Below are positions 24,949-30,049 of a stretch of DNA of 30,049 bases, piece by piece (the first letter of the stretch is position 1; each line of letters starts with the position of its first letter). The notes beneath the pieces are model-generated. The model was given only the letters and a program-made list of their open reading frames with translations. It did not search any database and had not been told where the DNA came from. Both the position numbers and the translations under genes were made by a program. Where the stretch lies: positions 1 through 30,049 of the IMG/VR virus record IMGVR_UViG_3300033144_004109. The stretch is one strand, 5' to 3'. The DNA is from a virus.

Positions 24949-24977
24949 ATTATACCATAGAACAAATGTGCTGTCAA
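24949..24977 (-). promoter_or_regulatory. Consensus sigma-70 type promoter after the large terminase
   Basis: On the minus strand TTGACA (24977-24972), a 17-bp spacer and TATAAT (24954-24949) match consensus exactly, with TGG just before the -10 as an extended element. It begins 9 bp after the terminase stop and points into the gene-free segment. Confidence 0.85.
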
Positions 24978-24985
24978 GAAATTGG

Positions 24986-26722
24986 TTATCTAATTCTTAA
25001 AGCTCGTTTGGGTGCAACAGTTAAATCTTTATCTCCAACACCACCACTAGCACTCTGACCAATAATTCTTGCTCTAAATTTTGTACCCTTGCCAATTTCA
25101 ACGGCAGTTTTTAAATAACCTGCAGCATGCGCAAAGTGGTCTGCACCAACACTTCTGTATACAGCTAATTCTACTTTTTCACCATCTGATTTTGTTTTAA
25201 ATTCAACATCTCTTTTAATTTTTGTCCATTGACTCATAACAGTTTCTATGTGTGGGTGAATAGGTGTTGTACCACCTGGAAGTCCCCACATGCCCTCATT
25301 AACTGATTCAATAAAAGCGTCAAAAGAGTCGGTGCGGTTAATTGCAACATTTGTTTTTGTCTTACTTTTTATAACACTCTTTCCATCATTATCTTTTGCA
25401 GACACTTGCCAGGTTCGTTCTGTTTTAGCGTAATCTGCAAGAAGAATTCTTCCAGGAAAAGCTTTTCTCAAAGTTTTTACTGAATTTCTGTTGGGGTCTC
25501 CATCTATTACAGCTTTTCTAATTTCGTAAAGACGCATAAGTTGTCCAAGTCTAACAAAGTTATCCTCTTCACTAGGCGGAATAATTTCCGTATGAACAAC
25601 GTTAATTCTATTTTTTTCTTTATCATATCTGCCAATCATTACCTGAAGAGCATTTCCTTGGTCAACACCCATATAATATTGTTCTTCGGGATTAGCAAAA
25701 GCTTCGAATTCAAAATGCTCTCTAAAACAGTTTAATAAAATGTCTTCCCGTTCTAATTGACCACCACTAAGCTCATAAGGCAAACCAAGACGCTTTCTCC
25801 AGAACTCAACTAGGGTTTGTTTGGGGTCTAACAAGTGTATATATAATTCAAAAGCTGTTTTGTTCATCAATTGTGATATGTGAAAACCAACTCTATCTTT
25901 AGTTATTGACGGTTTTTCTGCAACCCATTTTCCTGTTTGGATAAAATCAAGTTCGAATCTATTATTACATTTAACACAACCAAAATAAACATCTGTAGGC
26001 TTATCTAGATTTCCTACAATTTTAACATGTTTATCCCACTCAAGGTGTTGCCATGTACCACAGCTTTCACATTTTAACATCCATCTTTGCATATCACTGC
26101 GTTTATACATTGAATCGATACCAAAGTTGGATATTGTAGGTGTTCCAAATTGGTTAATAATTCTCCAATTAGATGCATCCAAACGGTTTAATGCTGTACC
26201 AAGATGTCCCTGGTCAGACAAGTCTACTTCATCAATATAAAGAGCATCTGCTGGCATCATTCTTGGCTCAACAGAAAGCTCCATAAAGAATACATAAGAA
26301 TTTCCAATTGATTTAACTCTTGTACTATCTGGTTTTCCTAAAAGTTCAGTGAGTCTTTCTGAAGCCCGAATCATAGGGTCTACACGTGTAGAAACTAAAT
26401 CGATAACATCTTGTTGTCTAGGGAGTGTGTAGATAGCACGAATATCCCAATAATCAGCAAAATGAAACATTTTAACTAAGCCCATAGTTGACATTCCAAC
26501 TTGTGTAGGCTTCATTAAACACATCTCATGTGCACGACCAATGGGGTCTTTTTCTAAGTAATAGGGGTTAATAGCGTCATAGACTCCCTCAATCCACTTT
26601 CGCTCTAACACTTCCCATTTTTTATTTTCTAACAAATCTACATTTGCTATTCCATACGCAAGGGGACTTTTTAGAGTTGCAGAATTGATTCTGTCTCCGA
26701 TATTGTATTTAGCTTTAGTCAA
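24986..26722 (-). CDS. Terminase large subunit, GpA type
   Basis: This 578-residue protein has the GpA-type terminase layout. KPTQVGMST at residues 71-79 is the Walker A-like motif, and ALYIDEVDL (Asp164-Glu165) the Walker B and catalytic acid. A zinc finger follows with CESCG (218-221) and CVKC (249-252), usual in GpA proteins. The nuclease domain has YMGVDQGN (Asp354), AVIDGDPNRN (Asp406/408) and the late GADHFAHAAGYL helix with its acidic residue. It cuts and pumps DNA into the prohead through the portal. The start is TTG 26722, overlapping the previous stop as TTGACTAA, with AAGGA four to five bases before; no other start exists before the ATPase motif. Confidence 0.9.
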   Translation of the reverse strand: MTKAKYNIGDRINSATLKSPLAYGIANVDLLENKKWEVLERKWIEGVYDAINPYYLEKDPIGRAHEMCLMKPTQVGMSTMGLVKMFHFADYWDIRAIYTLPRQQDVIDLVSTRVDPMIRASERLTELLGKPDSTRVKSIGNSYVFFMELSVEPRMMPADALYIDEVDLSDQGHLGTALNRLDASNWRIINQFGTPTISNFGIDSMYKRSDMQRWMLKCESCGTWQHLEWDKHVKIVGNLDKPTDVYFGCVKCNNRFELDFIQTGKWVAEKPSITKDRVGFHISQLMNKTAFELYIHLLDPKQTLVEFWRKRLGLPYELSGGQLEREDILLNCFREHFEFEAFANPEEQYYMGVDQGNALQVMIGRYDKEKNRINVVHTEIIPPSEEDNFVRLGQLMRLYEIRKAVIDGDPNRNSVKTLRKAFPGRILLADYAKTERTWQVSAKDNDGKSVIKSKTKTNVAINRTDSFDAFIESVNEGMWGLPGGTTPIHPHIETVMSQWTKIKRDVEFKTKSDGEKVELAVYRSVGADHFAHAAGYLKTAVEIGKGTKFRARIIGQSASGGVGDKDLTVAPKRALRIR

Positions 26723-27521
26723 TGCTTCCTTCTTCTAACTCAAACTCAGTTTCATAAATGTCGGCTTTAAGATTGTGTACTGTCTGAACATGCAATGCTA
26801 GTTTAGCATATCGTTTACCACAAATATGACATAAAGCACCTTTCTTAGAAATATCTAACTTTCCAATTTCACCATGAAATGGCTTACCATCTTGGTCTAC
26901 TAAAGGTGCACTGGTTCTAATAGTTCTTATATCAACATCTATGATATTTTCTTCATTCACTCTTTTAGCAACATACTCAAGAGCACCTTTGTTTGCCTTT
27001 AAAATTAAATCACTAGCATCATCTGTTTTAATGATAATAACATCTTTATGCTTAAAAAACAAATCAATAATATATCTTGCTTGCTGTGCTTGCACAGCTA
27101 ATAACTTAGCATCTGGCTCATGATAAATAACCTGTCCATCGTCATTTAAATATGGATTTCCGTCACTATCCATTAAAACCCTTGTTTCAGAAGTTAAAAC
27201 TTTTTCTGAGATGTCGGCAGCATGCATGAACTGTTGTTCGATTCTAGCTAAACGCCATCGAATCAACAGGTCTCTTCCATTTTTAATTAATAAAGTTAAT
27301 GCGGGGTATTTTTTTAACCAGCTTTTTAAAGTCCTGGTTTGTACTTCAAGTTTTTTAGAGATTTTATACATTGGATAATTAGACATCATCATTTCTGCCA
27401 TTCTAATTACCTTTTCTGGAAGTTCGTCCGTATCTATTTTTTCAACTATTGTGTCGATAATTTCACGCCATTCCAGAACACCCAACGTATCAACATTAAA
27501 AGGAACTAATTCTTTACTCAT
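26715..27521 (-). CDS. Putative small terminase with C-terminal C2H2-like zinc finger
   Basis: I take ATG 27521 (MSKELVPF, 268 residues) because it overlaps the previous stop as ATGAGTAA and a GAGG lies 12 bases before. The longer start at 27560 lacks a ribosome site. Residues about 49-69 (NYPMYKISKKLEVQTRTLKSW) form a helix-turn-helix like that of small terminases. A helical oligomerisation-like middle follows. The C-terminus has CHICGKRYAKLALHVQTVHNL, with Cys231, Cys234, His244 and His249, resembling Ros/MucR or C2H2 fingers. It lies directly before the large terminase, the usual place of the small subunit that recognises the packaging site. The finger is not usual in small terminases and may add DNA specificity. 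Confidence 0.65.
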   Translation of the reverse strand: MSKELVPFNVDTLGVLEWREIIDTIVEKIDTDELPEKVIRMAEMMMSNYPMYKISKKLEVQTRTLKSWLKKYPALTLLIKNGRDLLIRWRLARIEQQFMHAADISEKVLTSETRVLMDSDGNPYLNDDGQVIYHEPDAKLLAVQAQQARYIIDLFFKHKDVIIIKTDDASDLILKANKGALEYVAKRVNEENIIDVDIRTIRTSAPLVDQDGKPFHGEIGKLDISKKGALCHICGKRYAKLALHVQTVHNLKADIYETEFELEEGSID

Positions 27522-27750
27522 CTTTAAAAAGTACCTCAAAATCACTTTCCGTGATTTCATTTCTAGCTATTTTGTAATGCCTTCTTCTTTCCCTCTGTAT
27601 ATCATTCCACTTAAACCTTAACCAATCGGGCCAATTAACAGCCCGATTTCCGTATATTTTTTCGCAATTTGCACAAATAGCAAACTGCCATGTTATTTGT
27701 TTTCTACAGCTACAACACGAATGTATTCTAAATCTACCGCCATTACTCAT
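27514..27750 (-). CDS. Small zinc-ribbon protein
   Basis: The 78-residue protein has a compact zinc ribbon: cysteines at 12, 13 and 15 (SCCSC) and at 26 and 29 (CANC). A tryptophan-rich and basic second half follows (WPDWLRFKWNDIQRERRRHY). ATG 27750 lies within the end of the sigma-like gene as ATGAGTAA, and its own stop overlaps the next start in the same way. It may bind nucleic acid; HNH endonucleases also carry such ribbons, but no HNH core is visible. Confidence 0.6.
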   Translation of the reverse strand: MSNGGRFRIHSCCSCRKQITWQFAICANCEKIYGNRAVNWPDWLRFKWNDIQRERRRHYKIARNEITESDFEVLFKDE

Positions 27751-27994
27751 CTTTAATTATATCCTTAATTTTTTCAATTGCGGATTTTCTTATTTGCCAA
27801 ACTGAAGTGCGACTTATATAAGGGTGTATTATTAACCCAACTTCTTCTTGTGTGTAACCACTTAGAGTATATAAAATTACCTTCCTTTCCTTTTCTGGTA
27901 ACTTTTTCACTGCTTGTTGGAAAATTATTTTTTGTTCTGCATCATTCGCATTTTCCGTATTTTCTTCTACTTTTAAATATTCATCGAATCCCAT
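27743..27994 (-). CDS. Sigma-70 region 4-like protein
   Basis: Starting at ATG 27994 (MGFDEYLKV) gives 83 residues. AAGG lies eight bases before, and the promoter -10 element lies between this and the earlier in-frame ATG at 28036, which would then be untranscribed. The C-terminal half (KKLPEKERKVILYTLSGYTQ, then EEVGLIIHPYISRTSVWQIR) is a helix-turn-helix of sigma region 4 type that contacts -35 elements. It lacks region 2, so it could be an autonomous -35-binding partner, an anti-sigma-like co-factor or a late-gene activator. As first gene of the leftward operon it is well placed to control late transcription, which is inference. Confidence 0.7.
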   Translation of the reverse strand: MGFDEYLKVEENTENANDAEQKIIFQQAVKKLPEKERKVILYTLSGYTQEEVGLIIHPYISRTSVWQIRKSAIEKIKDIIKDE

Positions 27995-28015
27995 GTTATT
28001 TACCTTGATACTATA

Positions 28016-28044
28016 ATTATACCATAGTTTATCCAATTTGTCAA
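28016..28044 (-). promoter_or_regulatory. Leftward consensus promoter (packaging and late side)
   Basis: On the minus strand TTGACA (28044-28039), 17 bp and TATAAT (28021-28016) match consensus, preceded by TGG as an extended -10. The predicted start is about 28009, giving a leader of about 15 bases to ATG 27994 of the sigma-like gene. Confidence 0.9.
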
Positions 28045-28061
28045 GATTACAAAATCCACTC

Positions 28062-28090
28062 TTGACAGGGGTAAAATAGTATGGTATAAT
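28062..28090 (+). promoter_or_regulatory. Rightward consensus promoter (early side)
   Basis: TTGACA (28062-28067), a 17-bp spacer ending TATGG, and TATAAT (28085-28090) match consensus exactly. It is back to back with the leftward promoter, their -35 boxes 17 bp apart. It drives the SSB gene and the genes to its right. Confidence 0.9.
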
Positions 28091-28104
28091 TATATTATAA
28101 TATG

Positions 28105-28136
28105 TTGATTATGTTTCTTACAGAAACTACAATCAA
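28105..28136 (+). other. Hairpin in the SSB leader
   Basis: TTGATT and GTTTCT pair with AGAAAC and AATCAA, giving two 6-bp stems separated by a small internal loop, with a 3-nt loop TAC. It starts about 8 bases after the predicted transcription start, so it may stabilise the mRNA or be an operator or autoregulatory site for SSB. Confidence 0.5.
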
Positions 28137-28165
28137 TTATAAATACTATTTTTTGGAGGGTTCAG

Positions 28166-28573
28166 ATGAACCAATGTATGTTTGTATCAAAAATTCCAGC
28201 ATGGACACTAAATGAGTCAAAGTCCAGCGCAACTTCTACAGGAGCAAAGAAACTAAAACTTAGAGTGCCTGTTAAGAACAGAGTTAAACGTGGAGATGAC
28301 TGGGAAAATGAAAGTATCTGGATTCCACTTACTTTGTATGGTGGAAAAGCAGATACATTTTTAGAACACGTTAATCCCAACGCAGTAGTTTCTTTTACTT
28401 GCAAGTACAATTCTTATGAATATAATGATAGTTATTATCATGAATTTGTAGTAGCTACTTGGGAGATTGAGTCTTGGGGAGATTCTAAAGAAGAAACAGA
28501 TGAGGATGAATTCGAAGATTTTGAAGAATTTCCTGAAAGTGATATTGACCCTGAAGACGATGTTCCGTTCTAA
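28166..28573 (+). CDS. ssb: Single-stranded DNA-binding protein
   Basis: This 135-residue protein has an OB-fold-like N-terminal two thirds (KLKLRVPVKNRVKRGDDW, then IWIPLTLYGGKADTFLEHV and VSFTCKYNSYEY). A long acidic tail follows, ending DDVPF, the hallmark of bacterial-type SSB tips that recruit replication partners. GGAGGG sits five bases before ATG 28166, and a consensus promoter lies about 75 bases upstream. It protects single strands in phage replication and is the first gene of the rightward operon. The OB part is more divergent from E. coli SSB than the tip, as usual in phages. Confidence 0.88.
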   Translation: MNQCMFVSKIPAWTLNESKSSATSTGAKKLKLRVPVKNRVKRGDDWENESIWIPLTLYGGKADTFLEHVNPNAVVSFTCKYNSYEYNDSYYHEFVVATWEIESWGDSKEETDEDEFEDFEEFPESDIDPEDDVPF

Positions 28574-28575
28574 AA

Positions 28576-29019
28576 ATGGCTACAACCTTCAGGTATACAC
28601 TAGATAAATTAATACGTGTTTTTAAACTACGTACTGAGGAAACTAAGGGGCGTAATTGGCTTACAGATGCTATTCTAGCACTGGGGAGAATATATGTATA
28701 CCTGGAGTACGTAGAACGAGCAGAGGGAACAACTCAACCCTCTGCTCATATTCTTATGGACAAGTTGTATAAAGAATTACTAAAAATCCATAGAACAACA
28801 GAAATAAAAGATGAACCAAATTTTAAAAGAGAAATTACACTAAACGAATACGGACATGTTCAGGAAAATACAAAAAAACTTTCTGCTAAAAAATGGTCTG
28901 ACCTTGCAAACAGAGGTGAAGGTGAAATTGAAGCTGAACTTATCCAAAAGAAAAAACGCAGAGGAAGACCAATTTCAAATAGACACCGAAGAACTAAGCG
29001 ATACCCAAAAAAGGATTGA
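28576..29019 (+). CDS. Unknown protein with basic AT-hook-like end
   Basis: The 147-residue protein begins two bases after the SSB stop (ATG 28576). Its N-terminal 75 residues are helical (FRYTLDKLIRVFKLRTEETK, WLTDAILALGRIYVYLEYVE), and its C-terminus is strongly basic with KKKRRGRPISNRHRRTKRYP, containing an RGRP AT-hook core. This suggests DNA binding. No ribosome site precedes it other than purines within the SSB end, so translation is probably coupled. Location between SSB and RNase H fits a replication or recombination accessory. I do not recognise a family. Confidence 0.65.
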   Translation: MATTFRYTLDKLIRVFKLRTEETKGRNWLTDAILALGRIYVYLEYVERAEGTTQPSAHILMDKLYKELLKIHRTTEIKDEPNFKREITLNEYGHVQENTKKLSAKKWSDLANRGEGEIEAELIQKKKRRGRPISNRHRRTKRYPKKD

Positions 29020-29086
29020 AGGGTTTGCTGATGACATCCAAGCAGAACTTGATACTTTAGTGGAGCAAAATTTTAATGTCTCATAA
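28922..29086 (+). CDS. Possible small overlapping gene
   Basis: A frame in the +1 register of the previous gene is open to TAA 29086. GTG 28922 has AGAGG five bases before it and would give 54 residues, ending in an acidic helical stretch (EELSDTQKRIEGFADDIQAE). The first 98 bases overlap the previous gene. An earlier ATG at 28856 has no ribosome site. The acidic second half reads more like real protein than antisense noise, but support is modest. Confidence 0.4.
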   Translation: MKLKLNLSKRKNAEEDQFQIDTEELSDTQKRIEGFADDIQAELDTLVEQNFNVS

Positions 29087-29255
29087 AAAATCATTAGAAA
29101 ATTTAAGAAAAAAAAGTGTAAAAGAATTAGAAAAACTTTTAACAGTTTTGATGTCTTCTTTTTATAAAAATAAAATGACTTCTTATATTATCCAAATTGG
29201 ACAAATAATAAATGAAAAAACTGAGGAAGAACCCCAGGAAGAACCGTATAGATAA
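29076..29255 (+). CDS. Small lysine-rich protein before RNase H
   Basis: ATG 29076 opens 59 codons, MSHKKSLENLRKKSVKELEK and on to EEEPQEEPYR, ending at TAA 29255. It overlaps the preceding small frame by 11 bases and the start of RNase H by 44 bases. A GGAG lies about 11 bases before the ATG. The product is helical and basic with an acidic end. No function is evident. Confidence 0.5.
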   Translation: MSHKKSLENLRKKSVKELEKLLTVLMSSFYKNKMTSYIIQIGQIINEKTEEEPQEEPYR

Positions 29256-29808
29256 CCTACCCTTTGTAGAACTATGGGCAGATGGAAGTGTCAAAGACAC
29301 CAACCCATCTAACATAGGTGGAGTAGGGGTTCTTCTAATTCATAAGGGGTCTTCTAGTTATAGACTTTATGGAGCACATTTCAAAGAAAAACCACGCAAA
29401 GCAACTAACAACGTTGCAGAACTAAATGCAGTATACACAGGATTAGCTTTGTTAAAGAAACCTTGTACTGTTAGTATTTTTACTGACAGTGCGTATGTAA
29501 AACGTGGAATCATAACTTGGCAAAAGTATCAACGAAAATTCAAAAGTAACTTAAAGTATTGGGATAAAACGCTTGCAATGGTGGATTTCCATAACATAAA
29601 CATTTACCATGTTTCTGGTCACTCTGGAAACTTGGCAAATGAAGTTGCTCATATGTTAGCTTACGGTTCTGCAAAGTACTTAACATGTCATGAAGGTTTA
29701 GAAAACTCATTAAACGATGCATATGAAAACGCAAAGAAATTTAAGAAAACAACAACAAAGATTAGAAATCAGAAAGCACAGGAAAGAGCAAAGAGAACTT
29801 GCAAGTGA
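29212..29808 (+). CDS. Ribonuclease H, type 1
   Basis: The 198-residue protein has the RNase HI layout: ELWADGSVKD with Asp24, NNVAELNAVYTGL with Glu70, IFTDSAYV with Asp92, and VSGHSGNLANEVAHMLA at residues 134-150. The fourth metal-site residue, normally aspartate in NExAD, is His147. RNase HI degrades the RNA strand of RNA-DNA hybrids, removing primers in phage replication. A short basic N-terminus (MKKLRKNPRKNRI) precedes the fold and a lysine-rich tail follows it. ATG 29212 lacks a strong ribosome site and overlaps the preceding small gene, so the exact start is uncertain. Activity with histidine at the fourth site is known for E. coli mutants; here it is inferred. Confidence 0.88.
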   Translation: MKKLRKNPRKNRIDNLPFVELWADGSVKDTNPSNIGGVGVLLIHKGSSSYRLYGAHFKEKPRKATNNVAELNAVYTGLALLKKPCTVSIFTDSAYVKRGIITWQKYQRKFKSNLKYWDKTLAMVDFHNINIYHVSGHSGNLANEVAHMLAYGSAKYLTCHEGLENSLNDAYENAKKFKKTTTKIRNQKAQERAKRTCK

Positions 29809-30049
29809 TAGAGATGCGGGTTATTGTGTAATTTGTTTCTTCAAAAATAAAAAGTTAGTAAAGGCAGTAGAAGCGCATCATGTATATGGAAGAGGTGTAA
29901 AGATAGACTCTGAGAAAGAAAAATTTACATCTCTTTTCTGCGTCTGTAGGGAGTGCCACCCACCACCAATTAAGGTCTTAAGTGACAAAAATAAATGGCA
30001 GGTCGAATTGCTAGAGAAAGCAAATAACACACCAATTAAGGAATTAATA
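29723..30049 (+). CDS. HNH endonuclease-like protein, cut by the right edge
   Basis: An open frame from ATG 29723 runs 109 codons to the last base. After a basic helical start, CVICFFKNKK gives a CxxC pair, EAHHVYGRG the HH of an HNH core, and CVCRECHPPP a second cysteine group, the pattern of a zinc-containing HNH nuclease. The first 86 bases overlap RNase H, and the ATG has no clear ribosome site, so the true start may be later. HNH proteins near phage replication genes may be homing, packaging or recombination nucleases. The C-terminus lies beyond the window. Confidence 0.7.
   Translation, partial: MKTQRNLRKQQQRLEIRKHRKEQRELASDRDAGYCVICFFKNKKLVKAVEAHHVYGRGVKIDSEKEKFTSLFCVCRECHPPPIKVLSDKNKWQVELLEKANNTPIKELI

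Noticed and set aside
24634-24960. A 108-codon plus-strand frame covering the gene-free segment
   Set aside because: It starts on TTG without a ribosome site or promoter, opposes the strong minus-strand promoter, ends over that promoter, and its protein has no recognisable pattern. It is kept only as an alternative to the RNA reading.
27995-28036. Earlier ATG (28036) for the sigma-like protein
   Set aside because: It lies upstream of the -10 element of the leftward promoter, so it would not be transcribed from it. The downstream ATG has a ribosome site.
28940-28960. A-rich slippery-looking run near the end of the AT-hook-like gene
   Set aside because: The overlapping frame is +1, not -1, and the A AAA AAC heptamer is out of phase with the zero frame. 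A separate GTG start is simpler.
1-30049. Integrase, attachment site, lysogeny repressor, insertion sequences
   Set aside because: I looked for recombinase, repressor and transposase motifs on both strands and found none. A temperate lifestyle can be neither supported nor excluded from this window.

Overview
The window is a contiguous piece of a tailed double-stranded DNA phage (or prophage) genome. It is AT-rich and uses AGGAGG-type ribosome binding sites. Three promoters match the bacterial housekeeping sigma consensus exactly (TTGACA, 17 bp, TGnTATAAT). This fits a low-GC host such as a Firmicute, but no host gene is present to confirm it. Gene order (terminase, portal, protease, capsid, connector, tail tube, frameshifted chaperones, tape measure, tail tip, fibre) and the absence of a recognisable sheath gene suggest a long non-contractile tail.

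Layout. Two back-to-back consensus promoters at about 28016-28090 divide the window. Rightward (28166 to the right edge) lies an early, nucleic-acid module: single-stranded DNA-binding protein, two or three small unknowns, RNase H and the start of an HNH endonuclease. Leftward, almost 28 kb on the minus strand carries packaging and virion genes. From right to left these are a sigma region 4-like protein, a zinc ribbon, a small terminase-like protein with a C-terminal zinc finger, and a GpA-type large terminase. A non-coding structured segment with its own promoter follows, then a small ORF and a terminator. Next come the portal, a zinc ribbon, a virion protein, a micro-ORF, a CxxCxxCC protein, a giant 20-residue-repeat protein broken by a small indel, an Ig-like protein, a protease fused to an acidic scaffold-like tail, and the major capsid protein followed by a terminator. 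After these come a small membrane protein, connector, neck genes, two paralogous tail tube proteins, tail chaperones with a -1 slippery site, tape measure, distal tail, tail hub and a tail fibre that runs off the left edge.

The most unusual items are these. (1) A roughly 350-400 nt gene-free segment directly after the large terminase is driven by its own consensus promoter and is dense in hairpins, two pairs of which are interleaved like pseudoknots. (2) An array of about 35 twenty-residue repeats is split by what looks like exactly 13 extra bases. (3) Two tail tube paralogues differ by an inserted GTGY-type module that also occurs in the distal tail protein and the fibre. (4) A 12-bp element is shared by the leaders of two late transcription units, immediately after terminators.

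All functional names are from reading the protein sequences; no database search was possible.
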